Origin: Euryodendron excelsum
Taxonomy: Eukaryota; Streptophyta; Magnoliopsida; Ericales; Pentaphylacaceae
Direction of reading: 5' to 3'
Length of the DNA stretch: 64,000 nt
Assembly: GCA_033060915.1 (NCBI GenBank)
Contig: CM065388.1
Location: forward strand, 34,351,501-34,415,500
Shown: positions 11,235 to 21,535 of the stretch, in pieces
Position numbering within the stretch: the stretch's first letter is position 1
Layout of the letters: each line of letters begins with the position of its first letter
The notes under the pieces: generated by a model
The model's input: only the letters and a program-made list of their open reading frames with translations
Told to the model about the DNA's origin: nothing
Database searches by the model: none
Position numbers and translations under genes: made by a program

Positions 11235-13926
11235 TTTTTTATTTCATGTAACCTTTATTTCCTAGGGTAAACACATTTCCTAATGTCAATTTTCTAGAAT
11301 TCTTATCTGACTGGAAATCTGAGTTTGTGTACCTAATGGGTACTTGACTATCTACCTGGTAAACCAACATATAATCCCTAGTCCTTTTTAGGTACTCGAT
11401 TATATTCTTTACTGCAGTCTAGTGTTCTCACCATGGGTTCTATTGATATCTGCTGATTATGCTAATGGCAAAATAGATTTCAGATCTAGTGCAAAGCATA
11501 ACATACATAAGGCTTCCCATTGCTGATGCATAAGGAACTGCTTTCATGTTCTCTACCTGATTCTGTGTCTTAGGACACTAATCCCCTTTCTTGGAATCCT
11601 GCATGCTAAAAAGGGCAAGAATCATATCGATATAAATAGCTTGTGATAAGCCCAACATCATATGCTAGCGATCTCACACAAGCTTGATCTCAAGGACATG
11701 ACCGGCTTCTCCCAAGTCCTTTAGATCGAACTGTCTAAATAACCACATTAACTGAAGATAATACCCCCACATCATTTTCGACGAGCAAGATATCATCCAC
11801 GTATAGTACCAAGAACACCATCACATTTGCACTAGGTTTCTTATACACACACTACTCGTCAGTGCATTGATCAAAACCATAAGACATAATAGCCTGATCA
11901 AAGTGAGTGTTCCAAGACCTAGACGCTTGCTTAGGTCTATAAATGGACTTCTCAAGCTTACACACCATGTGCTCTTGACTTCTGCTACAAAACCATCTAC
12001 TTGCACCATATAGATGCATTCATTAAGACTTCTATTAAGGAAAGTTGTATTGACATCCATTTGGTAAATTTTGTAATCGAAATGAGCCGCAATGGATGAG
12101 AGAATCTGGATAGACTTTAGCATGGCTACAGGCAAAAAAGTTTCCTCATAGTCAATTCCCTCTTTCTAAGTGAACCTTTTTGCAACAAGCTTAGCCTTGA
12201 AGTTTTCACCTTCCCGTCTGCTTCTCTCTTCTTCTTATAGATCCACTTGCATCTAATTGGTGTTTTATCTCTCGGGTGGTTCTATAAGAATCCAGACTTG
12301 ATTAGAGTATATAGACTCCATCTCTGATTTCAAAGCCTTTATCCAAAATTTTGAGACTTTATCTTGAAGTGTTGCATTGTAGTTCACGGGTTCGGCATCC
12401 AGTTTATCAGGGATTTTGTCATAAGACTCTCCCAAGAACATATACCAATCAAGTTGGCATACAACCCTCCTACTACGATAAGGTAGGACCTATGTATGTG
12501 TATTACGAGAGAATTGCTCTGCTAATTCTGATCCTTTTGCAGCATGATCATACTCTGGTTGTGGAACTAACGTATTGATAGTATCTGCATGTTGCATTTT
12601 AGTATCAGACTGAGTCATAATATTCCTCCCACTACGATGAGGTAATGGGATGTCAATAACACGGTCATGTGGTGCTTTTTCTTATATTAAAGGTAATGAA
12701 GTAGTATGTGCAGGTCTATCTTCTCTCAACTCTTCTAGAACAATCTTACTTCTAGATTTATGGTTCATTACATGATCCTCTTTTAAGAATCGAACATTAG
12801 TGCTAACAATGACCTTCTGATCCTTAGAACAATAAAATAAACCACCTTTCGTTCCTTTAGGCTACCTAACAAAGAAACAGACATCTGTTTTTTATTCCAA
12901 CTTATCTGTTTTTCCTTTCAACATGTGTTCTGGACTACCCCATATCCAAACATGTTATAGACTAGACTTATGCCCATTTCACAATTATGTGGAAGTAGTA
13001 AGTACTGAATGGTAACAAGTTTAGAATGTATATTGCTATTTCAAGTGCATGTCCCGAAAATGAATTAGGAAAATCTAAATAACTCATCATAGATCTAACC
13101 ATATCTATAAGAGTTTTGTTCCTTTTTTCTACTACATTATTCTGTTGTGGCATATCTAGTGCATACAACTAGGACTCAATTCCTTCATCAGATAAGTAAT
13201 CCACAAATTCTCCCAAGATATGCTCGCCACCTTAATCAGATCGTAGTGTCTTGATACATTTACCATGAGTTTTTTCGTTCCTATCTTAAACACTCTGAAT
13301 TTCTCAAAGTATTCAAACTTACAATGCATAAAATAAATATACTCATACCTTGAGCAATCATCAATGGAAGTAATGAAATACTTAAAGCCACCTCTAGCCT
13401 GGATATTCATGGGGCCATACAAATCAGAGTGAACCAATTCTAATAACTCCTTTGACCTATTGCCTTTGGCCTCAAAGGGTCGCTTGGTCATCGTACCTTT
13501 CAAGCAAGATTCACAGACGGGCAGTGCCTTCAATTCCAGTGAACCTAATGGCCATTCTTAATCAGTCTGGGAATTTGTCTCAAATTAATATGACCTAGGC
13601 ATAGGTGTCAATGATAGGTTTTGTTAAGTTCAGAAGGTTGCTTTCTCTTACATAGTAGTGTATTAGTGTTATTCAGTTCATTTAGTTACAGTGGAAGAGA
13701 GATATAATTAACAATATAAAGACCGTTCACCAATGTACCAGAACAGATAAAACGTTTATTTAACTTAATAACAACAGAGTTACTAAAATAAACAGAGTAT
13801 CCATTATCCAATCTAGAAACTAAAATCAAAATTCTTCTAATGAAAGGTACATAAAGAGAGTCTTTTAATACTAAAATCATATCTCTACCGAAAGAAATAC
13901 TAATATCTCCTACTGCAACTGCTGAC
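11235..13926 (-). pseudogene. Ty1-copia pol remnant: GAG-pre-integrase, integrase, RT, RNase H start
   Basis: Degraded copia polyprotein read right to left. 13880-13686 encodes the GAG-pre-integrase stretch (SLYVPFIRRIL). 13533-12968 encodes integrase: the CESCLKG Zn-finger half, LLELVHSDLYGPM with the first catalytic Asp, and FITSIDDCSRYEYIYFM. 12135-11821 encodes reverse transcriptase ([22 protein letters not shown]), and the YVDD active site lies at 11803-11792. Around 11420-11235 the start of RNase H is legible (RYTNSDFQSDKNSRK), then coding stops abruptly and no 3' LTR follows. Many stops and frame changes make it non-functional. Its upstream half lies at 32579-33590, beyond the inserted elements. 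The lineage within copia is not resolved. Confidence 0.85.
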
Positions 13927-14949
13927 TGTAAAACCCTGATTTTTTTAGATGAATATAAATTTCCTTATTGGTCTTTGTATCATGATTTAATTTATTATTG
14001 TACGGCTATTTATTCTGGAGCTTTTAAAATTATTTATCATCAGGGTGGTTTTGAGATTTATTAATTATTAGGTTAGTTTAATTTTAATTTGCAATTAAAT
14101 AATTTTATCCAAATGTAATCAAACACACCATAAAATTTTGTACTACATATATATATATACTGGATTACCGAGAGAAAACCCTAGAAACATATCAATAAAG
14201 GAAAGGGGGAATGAGGCTGCCGCTTAGAGGGAAAAAAAAAAGTGATGGCGGCTGTTAGGAGCAAAAGAAGGAAGAATTCGTGATCGTGTTCTCCGGCGAG
14301 TTTCTGGTGACCCATTGCGAGGTAGGGTGATGGATTGTCCTTAATTTGTTTGCTTATGCATATGGTTTTATATGGTGTTGGAACAATCTTGCCATTTTGT
14401 TTCTCTGATGCTTATGTATATATAAATATCTTATATATATACATGATTGTGGTTCTGCGATGCAGCTATGTTTGTGGCCTGAGTTTACTTTATGAGATAA
14501 TAAGTGGATTGTAGAAGGACCTTGTGTTATTAGATTAGTGAAGAAGTTCCACTGTTAAACAACATAATTGAATAGCTGGGTGTATCTTTATATATATATA
14601 TATAATTGGTTTGTGATATGAGTGTGTATGTGGCTAGGTTTGGTGCCTAGGGTGTAAAAAGGCTATGATTGGCCGTGTAGATTGAATGTTTATCTTGGGG
14701 TAGGTTTCATGATGTTTGTGTGTTTACATATATTTATACATCTGTGTGAGAGAGTGTGGCAAGAAGGAGAGATTAAAGAGAAAGATACCTGGGTATTATA
14801 AGCAGGGAATAACCATGATTTTAGGGAGAGAAAAGTAAAGAGGAGGATGAAGGGGATGTTGGCTAGTGGTATTGCTTTTCCTCTCACTAGGTTTGGGTTG
14901 TTTCATTTAGTTTTCCTTTAGGGAATTAGATGGGTGTGAGGATACAACC
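13927..14949 (+). mobile_element. Del/Tekay-like solo LTR, left part
   Basis: It begins TGTAAAACCC at 13927; its other end, at 32578, reads GGGGTGTAACA. The flanks CTGAC (13922-13926) and CTAAC (32579-32583) look like a 5-bp target duplication with one change. (TA)n with a TATA-like core lies at 14145-14160, followed by AACCCTAG. The LTR is interrupted at 14950 by the Tat element, whose own duplication is CAACC. Together the two parts make about 2.86 kb. The ends and size suit a Del/Tekay-type chromovirus LTR; orientation and lineage are inferred. Confidence 0.65.
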
Positions 14950-15562
14950 TGGTGATGTGGATTAGCCGACCAGACCAGGGGTCTGGTGATGTGGATTAGC
15001 CGACCAGACCAGGGGTCCCTGCTATGTCGCCTGGTTATTTCCCGACCAGGTCTCCAGGCCATTCGCCCTCTCCTTCTCGAGCAAGAAGGGATGCCCATAA
15101 CAACCCCCTAATCGGGTCGGCGCCCAATCGCATCTGTAGGGCCCCCTCTTGACACCAGCCCCCTGGCATGCATCAAGGGCGTGGGTATGGCGTGTACTTG
15201 CAGCAATCGCCACACCCCTGACACCATTCTGACACACGCCACCCTGGAGTGTGGGGATAACCCACTCGAGTGTCCTAACACCATTCTAATCCCTCACCCG
15301 GAGACCGCCACGTGGAGAGACTACTTGCCCCAACCATGTAAGTATACATGGGAAAAACCTCGGCCAATTTGTAGGTACACAAGACACAACCCTAAAAATT
15401 TTCCCTCTCCCACGTTTGAACACCCTTGAATCTAACTTGAACACCGGAGGGCCATTGGCTCCCATCACATCGGTGGGTTTTAGCGCAGGAGATCACCGGT
15501 CGACGAAGGAACAGTTCATCCCAAACCTGGAGGCAAGCCAACACGAGATTGCTGCATCATCA
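14950..15562 (+). repeat. Tat element 5' LTR (with 34-bp terminal tandem duplication)
   Basis: It runs from TGGTGATGTGG to GCTGCATCATCA. The first 34 bases are perfectly repeated (14950-14983 and 14984-15017); the 3' LTR at 30153-30732 has one copy. Without the extra copy the two LTRs are 579 and 580 bp and align throughout with scattered transitions. The duplication therefore arose after integration. Confidence 0.92.
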
Positions 15563-15564
15563 GC

Positions 15565-15582
15565 TGGCGCCGTCTGTGGGAA
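15565..15582 (+). other. Primer-binding site, tRNA-Asp-like
   Basis: TGGCGCCGTCTGTGGGAA starts two bases after the 5' LTR. The first ten bases are complementary to the 3' end expected for plant tRNA-Asp (…GACGGCGCCA). The match then weakens, as is common in Ty3-gypsy elements of this group. Confidence 0.8.
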
Positions 15583-15652
15583 ACGACTTCTCTCGTGACA
15601 TTTCATGGTCTTAAACAGGTTTGGGATTAGCACCCTCCCTGAAGGAACTTCG

Positions 15653-17189
15653 ATGGCCGATTCTAGTGCAGAAAAGATAGCTGCTTTGGAGAAGACAGTG
15701 GCTGACATGATGGCCCGCATGCAACAGCTGGTCAGTCAGAATGCAGAGTTACTTCAACGAAACCACCCTCCACCTCCTCCACTAGAGATTCCATCGCATC
15801 CCAACCCGCTGGCCAAAGAACAACAGGAGCAAGAGGTCGACAAGGATCCGTCTGTCCTCCCCAACGGCGGCGAAAATGGTAATGGAGGGCGAGTTGAGGA
15901 CCCTCTGCTTCGCCGGGAGCCCAACATCGACGAAGCACAAACGAGCCACGCCATTCCATCGAGGACGAAGATGGTAGGTGACAAAGGGGAGAGCTCTCAT
16001 GCTTGGGACGAGCAACTAAAAGCCATGCAGGCTCAAATTGCAGGAGTGTTAGCAGCGGTGGAGGCAAAGGCCCCAAACACCATCGACGCCCTCATTGGCC
16101 AGACGGCCTCCCCGTTCACGCAGAAGGTAATGGAATTTCCACTCCCCCCAAAGTTTAAAATGCCGACCTTGGACGCGTTCGATGGTTCCCAAGGACCCAG
16201 TGGACCATCTAGAGACATGCAGAGCACTCATGCACCTGCAAGCGGTGCCGGACGAGATCATGTGCAGAGCATTCCCTATCACGCTGAAGGGCTCAGCGTG
16301 AACTTGGTTTAATAAAATAAAGCCGGCGTCAGTCGCCACCTTTAAAGAACTTAGCAAACTCTTCATAAGTCACTACATTGGGGCCTAGAGGCAGAGGAGA
16401 CCTGCGGCCTACTTGTTGACTGTGAGGCAGAAGAAGGAGGAAACGCTGCGGGAATATGTACGAAGGTTCAACCAAGAGACTCTGGTCGTGGATGATGTGG
16501 ACGATAAGGTGGCTGTCACGGCGTTCATGAGCGGTCTGAGAAGTGGGAAACTCCTCTTTTCCCTGTCGAAGAGGCCGCCCTAGGATATGGCAGAGTTGAT
16601 GCTCCGTGCTCAGAAACATATGAATGCGGAGGACGCTATGAGCGCGAGGCGAGATAATGACAAAGGGGGCGCCTTGCGATCAGAGAAGAAGAGGTCGAGC
16701 GGCACCTCGAACAACGAGAGGGAGGCTAAGCCAAACCGAATCAGCAACCGATCGAGGAACAAAGGAGAAGAGAGGCGCAAATACTACCGCGGCCTTGATC
16801 AGACATTCACCCCCCTCACGACGAAGCTGAAGGATGTCTTGATGGAGATCAGGGACGACCCGGACTTGAAATGGCCCGAGCCCTTGAAGACGCCTTCAAT
16901 TATGAGGAGCAAGAGGCGATACTGTCGATTCCACCATGATCATGGTCACGACACAGAGGACTGCATTGACCTGAAGCAGCAGATTGAAGATCTGATAAAA
17001 CAGGGGAGGCTTAGCCGCTATGTGGCCGGTCGAGACCGGGCACAGGTAGAACGGTGAAGCCCAGCAAGAACCGAGACAACTACCCAGCCCATTGGAGAGA
17101 TCAGGGTTATTGCTGGGGGATTCGCTGGAGGAGGGGAATCCTCTTCGGCGAGGAAGAAACACGTTCGGGATATCCGAACTGCAGCAGAG
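15653..17189 (+). pseudogene. Tat element gag (broken)
   Basis: Structural protein that would form the RNA-packaging particle. The chosen start at 15653 (MADSSAEKIAALEKT) opens a coiled-coil-like segment with heptads of A/L/M; an earlier ATG at 15605 is in the same frame. It continues through a Pro-rich linker to KFKMPTLDAFDG (about 16150-16185), the usual lead-in to the retrotransposon gag domain. A frameshift near 16190 moves the gag core to another frame, with stops at 16299 (TGA), 16386 (TAG), 16581 (TAG) and 17055 (TGA). The C-terminal nucleic-acid-binding motif CRFHHDHGHDTEDC is at about 16921-16965. A second frameshift near 17188 leads into protease. Most stops could be one C-to-T or G-to-A change from CAG, CGA or TGG. 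Confidence 0.88.
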
Positions 17190-17833
17190 TGATGCTGGTT
17201 GGAGCGGCCAGCAAGAAGACGAAGACCGAAGGTCCTGCAATCACATTTATAGAAGAAGAGGCTGCCAAGCTGCACCAACCACACGATGACCCCCTGGTCG
17301 TCTCGGTGATGATCTCCAACTTCAAGACTTGGAGAATTCTAGTCGACAGCGGAAGCTCGGCGGACATCCTGTTCCGGGGGGCCTTTGAGAAGATGAAGAT
17401 CGGCCAAGAGAAGTTAAAGCCAGTCAACTGTCCTTTAGTAGGCTTCACCGGAGATCGGGTGGTCCCTCTCGGATCCATCGCCCTACCGGTCACCCTTAGA
17501 GAAGCGCCACACTGGACGATAAAGATGGTGCACTTTCTGGTTGTGGATTGCCCTTCTGCGTACAATGCCATCATTGGTCGAACGACCCTGAACCAGTTTA
17601 AGGCGGTCGCTTCCACGTATCATCTCCGAATCAAGTTCCCGACCGACGCGGGGGTCGAGTGTGCAAGGGGCGACCAGAAGGAGACACGAGAGTGCTACAT
17701 GGCCTCCCTCAAAGGAGAACCCAGCCAGGAGGCCTTGGTCATCGAAGAGCTCGAGCCAAGGGATGAGGAGGAAGTCAGAAGGGGAGAGCCAGTAGAAGAT
17801 CTGGAAGACGTTCTGGTCGAGCAACCAGAGTAG
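17189..17833 (+). pseudogene. Tat element aspartic protease region
   Basis: Retropepsin-type protease that would cut the Gag-Pol polyprotein. The active-site motif LVDSGSSADILF is at about 17340-17375, and the second conserved patch YNAIIGRTTLN is at about 17560-17595, so the catalytic DSG is intact. The frame begins after the frameshift near 17188 and is open to TAG at 17831. It then continues in the same frame into reverse transcriptase, so this stop breaks one polyprotein rather than ending a separate gene. Confidence 0.88.
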
Positions 17834-18697
17834 AACAGAACGGTGAGGAAAGGGGCTACCGCACCTGAGGAGTTGAAACAACAGCTGCAGGAGTTCCTGA
17901 GAAGCAATGTCGACATATTCGCCTGGTCTCACGAAGCCATGCCTGAGATTGACACCTGAGTAATGGCCCACTACTTGAACATCAACCCCGAGGCCAGGCC
18001 GGTGAAGCAGAAGCGGAGGAACTTTGCACCGGACAGGAACGATGCAGTTGCTGAAGATGTGGAGAAGTTGGTGCAGGCAAAGTTCATCAGGGAAGCGCAC
18101 TACCCCACTTGGCTCTCTAACGTTGTCATGGTGAAGAAGTCCAACGGGAAGTGGCGGATGTGCGTTGATTTCACCGACTTGAACAGAGCGTGCCCCAAAG
18201 ACTGTTTCCCACTATCAACCATCGACCTCCTCGTCGACTCCACTGCGGGGTATGAAATGCTAACCTTCATGGATGCTTTTTCAGGATATAATTAGATCCG
18301 GATGGCGAAGCAAGACCGGGAGCACACGGCCTTCATTATGGACCGGGGGCTCTATTGCTATGACTTCATGCCATTTGGGTTGAAGAATGCAGGGGCCACT
18401 TACCAGCGGTTGGTCAACCTCATGTTCAAATCGCAGGTTGGCCGTAATGTGGAGGTCTACATGGATGACATGTTGATGAAGAGCAAGCAGGCCACCGACC
18501 ACTTGCGAGACCTCGAAGAGACGTTCCAAACACTCCGCAAGTACCGGATGAAACTCAACCCGGCCAAGTGTACCTTTGGTGTCGCCTCGGGCAAGTTCCT
18601 GGGCTTCATGGTGTCACAAAGGGGGATTGAGGCCAACCCGGAGAATATTCAAGCCATCATCGACATGCAGGCGCCCAGAACGACGAAAGATGTTTAG
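17834..18697 (+). pseudogene. Tat element reverse transcriptase
   Basis: RNA-dependent DNA polymerase of the Ty3-gypsy type. VDFTDLNRACPKDCFPL (about 18165-18215) and FMPFGLKNAGATYQR (about 18365-18410) are conserved finger and palm motifs. The catalytic YMDD is intact at 18458-18469, followed by CTFGVASGKFLGF. In-frame stops are TGA at 17957, TAG at 18293 (after DAFSGYN, where the family normally has Gln) and TAG at 18695. The frame is otherwise continuous with protease upstream and RNase H downstream. Confidence 0.92.
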
Positions 18698-19700
18698 AGG
18701 TTGGCGGGACATGTCGCTGCCCTGAATAGGTTCATCTCTCGGTCCATGAACAAGTGTCTGCCGTTCTTCAAGATCTTACGCAAGGCGTTCAAATGGAACG
18801 AGAAGTGTGAAGCAGCCTTTGGACAACTCAAACAATACCTGAGCTCAGTCCCGCTGCTCAGCCAAACCATCCCAGGGGAGGAGCTGTTTCTCTATTTGGT
18901 CGTATTGGCGACAGTAGTGAGCTCAGCTCTTGTCCGAGAAGAAGGAGGGGTCCAAAAGCCAGTCTACTACACTAGTCGTGCCTTGCGTGGAACAGAAGAA
19001 CAGTACCCGAAGATGGAACTCTTGGCCCTCGTGCTGATAACCGTAGCCCGACGCCTGTGGCCCTACTGCCAAGCCCACACGATTGTGGTATTCACTGACC
19101 AGCCACTGAAGAACATACTACACAAACCCGAGACATCAGGGCGATTAGTGAAATGGTCCGTGGAACTTAGCCAGTTCGACATCCACTATCGACCCCGACT
19201 GGCGATCAAAGGGCAGGCGACTGCGGATTTTATCGTAGAATTCACTAACCCACCCCCTGCCACCCCTGACGACGATCTGCCAGGCAACAATTGGGTCCTG
19301 AACGTTGATGGTTCGTCCATTCACGCTTCCGGTGGTGCTGGCGTGGTCCTCGTCACCCCGGACGGCCACAAGATGGAGTACGCGCTCCGCTTCAAGTTCC
19401 CCGCCACCAACAACGTGGTGGAATACGAAGCACTCATTGCCGGTCTCAAAATGGCTCGACGAATGGGGGCAGAACAGATAGTAGTCCGAAGCAACTCTCA
19501 GCTCGTGGTGGAACAGGTTCAAGGAGAGTACGAAACAAGAGAAGACAACATGAAACAATCCTGCCAAGTGGCGAAGAGCCTGGCCAGGAGATTAGCGAAG
19601 ATACTCTTGGAACGCGTCCCAAGATTGGAGAATGAAGAGGTAGACCGACTGGCCAGAATAGCCTCGTCCAATAAGTCCGACCCGAACATTCCGATCGAGA
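18698..19700 (+). pseudogene. Tat element RNase H plus archaeal-type RNase H
   Basis: Two RNase H domains in tandem. The first (about 18830-19200) is the usual Ty3-gypsy domain, with KPVYYTSRALRGTEEQYPKMELLAL and VVFTDQPLKNILHKPE. A spacer is followed by the second, archaeal-type domain (about 19285-19545): WVLNVDGSSIHASGGAGVVL, then NNVVEYEALIAGL, then VVRSNSQLVVEQVQGEY. The family normally has Asp in the SDSQ motif; this copy has Asn (near 19492), a likely loss of a catalytic residue. The two-domain layout places the element in the Tat branch. The stretch is one open frame continuing to integrase. Confidence 0.88.
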
Positions 19701-20995
19701 TTCTTGATTCACCTAGCATCCTGAGCCCAGAAGTCAACCACATTGTGCCTGAATCTTCGTGGATGAACCAGATTAGAAATTACTTGGAGAAGGGAACCCT
19801 GCCTGAAGACCGGAATGAGGCGAGGCGGATTCAATACCGGTCAAGCAGGTACCTCATACAAGGCAGGATACTATACAAGAGAGGGCACACCATGCCGCTG
19901 CTTCGTTACGCCAATGAGGAAGAAGCAGACTACATAATACGGGAGGTCCACGAGGGCATCTGCGGGAACCACTCTGGTGGTCGGTTCCTCACAAAGAAGA
20001 TATTGCGAATGGCCTATTACTAGCCCACCATGGAGAGAGATGCCCTTGAATTCGTCAAGAAATGTGACAAGTGCCAACGGTTCGCCAACATCCCAAGACT
20101 GCCCTCTCAAGAGCTGACTCCAATCCAAACTCCCTAGCCCTTTGCCCAGTGGGGGATCGACATTATGGGTCCGCTGCCGCTCGGCAAAGGACAGATGAAA
20201 TTTGCAGTGGTGGCGATCGATTACTTCACGAAGTGGGTGGAGGCAGAGGCCCTACCAACAATTACTGAGGAGAAAATGAAGAAGTTTTTGTGACAGAATA
20301 TCGTGTGCAGGTTCAGAATCCCCAAGGCCGTCATCACAGACAACGGGAAGCAGTTCGAAGGCAGACAGTTCAACAAATTGTGCACCGACCTACGGATAAG
20401 CCACCATGCTTCGTCCTTCGAGCACCCTCAGGCGAACGCCCAGGTCGAAGTCACCAATAGGTTCCTTTTGAAAATCCTCAAGACGAAGCTGGAGAAGGCC
20501 AAAGGCTTGTGGGCAAAAGAGCTCGACAACATCCTCTGGGCCTACAGAACAACGGAGAGAGTGTCCACTGGTCAGATGCCATTCTTGCTTACCTTCGGCA
20601 CGGGAGCCGCGATTCCAGTAGAGATTGGACTCCCCAGTCCTAAAACGGTGCAGTTCGACCCCGTGACTAACGGCGAGGCCATGAATGTGGACTTGGATCT
20701 ATTGGAGGAGAGAAGGCTGCAGACGGCCGTGAGAGTGGCGTCCTACCAGCAAAAGATGCGCCAGTACCACAACTCCAGAGTTCGACCAGAGGACTTCGCG
20801 ACCGGGGACCTTGTATTGAAGAGAGTCAACCAGTCTACCAAGGACCCCAGAGAAGGCAAGCTCGGACCCAATTGGGAAGGACCCTACCAGATGATCAATA
20901 GTACAAGGAATGGGATGTATAGGCTGAAGAACTCAGAGGGCAAGGAGCTTCCGCACCCGTGGCACGCAGAACACCTAAGGAAATACTACTCTTGA
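19701..20995 (+). pseudogene. Tat element integrase
   Basis: Enzyme that would insert the cDNA. The HHCC zinc finger spans about 19945-20080 (VHEGICGNHSGG … CDKCQRF). The catalytic core has its three acidic residues: Asp in GIDIMGPLP (about 20155), Asp in ITDNGKQFEG (about 20335) and Glu in ANAQVEVTNRF (about 20445). The C-terminal part carries GDLVLKRV and ends WHAEHLRKYYS with TGA at 20993. In-frame stops are TAG 20021, TAG 20135 and TGA 20291; the last two sit where the family often has Trp. It is the last sense gene in the element. Confidence 0.92.
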
Positions 20996-21106
20996 AAGGC
21001 TCCCACTTGTAGCTCTCAAGAATATCAATAAAAGCGACTGTTCAGCAAATTGTCTACGTATATCGACCTTGAATTTACCTACTTGCGTGGAATCAACATT
21101 GAATTT
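20996..21106 (+). other. Short spacer after integrase
   Basis: Noncoding DNA between the integrase stop and the 61-bp repeats. It contains an AATAAA-like string (CAATAAAAG, about 21026-21034) that could act as a polyadenylation signal. No other feature is visible. Confidence 0.35.
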
Positions 21107-21535
21107 GCTCGGCCAAGTGCCGAGCAGAGCCAGAGGGCCTTGATTGGCAATGGCACAGAATGAACCTGCTCGGCCAAGTGCCGAGCAGAGCTAGAGGGCC
21201 TTAAGTGGCAATGTCACGGAATGAACCTGTTCGGCCAAGTGCCGAGCAAAGCCAGAGGGCCTTAAGTGGCAATGACATAGAATGAACCTGCTCGGCCAAA
21301 TGCCAAGCAGAGCCAGAGGACCTTAAGTGGCAATGGCACAAAAGGAACCTGCTCGGCCAAGTGCCGAGCAGAGCCAGAGGGCTTTAAATGGCCATGGCAC
21401 AGAAATAGAATCTGCTCGGCCAAGTGTCGGGCAAACCTAGAATCCCTTCATTTGCCGTGGAGCAGAAATAGAATCTACTCGGCCATGTGTCGGGCAGAGC
21501 CAGGAGGCCTTAGCCGAGGGCCGAGCAGAACGTTA
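21107..21535 (+). repeat. 61-63-bp tandem repeats, each with a hairpin
   Basis: Seven units start at about 21107, 21168, 21229, 21290, 21351, 21414 and 21477. Each opens with GCTCGGCCAAGTGCCGAGC, a near-perfect inverted repeat with a short loop, followed by AGAGCCAGAGGGCCTTAAG and GGCAATGGCACAGAATGAA. Later units are more diverged, and a further half-site GCCGAGGGCCGAGC is at about 21513. The block separates the sense genes from the antisense gene of the Tat element. Confidence 0.9.

Noticed and set aside
15181..15429. 82-residue plus-strand frame in the Tat LTR (and its copy at 30351-30599)
   Set aside because: It lies wholly inside the LTR and matches no known domain; it is present in both LTRs only because they are duplicates.
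21107..21535. CRISPR-like spaced repeats
   Set aside because: The units are contiguous 61-bp tandem repeats without unique spacers, inside a plant retrotransposon.
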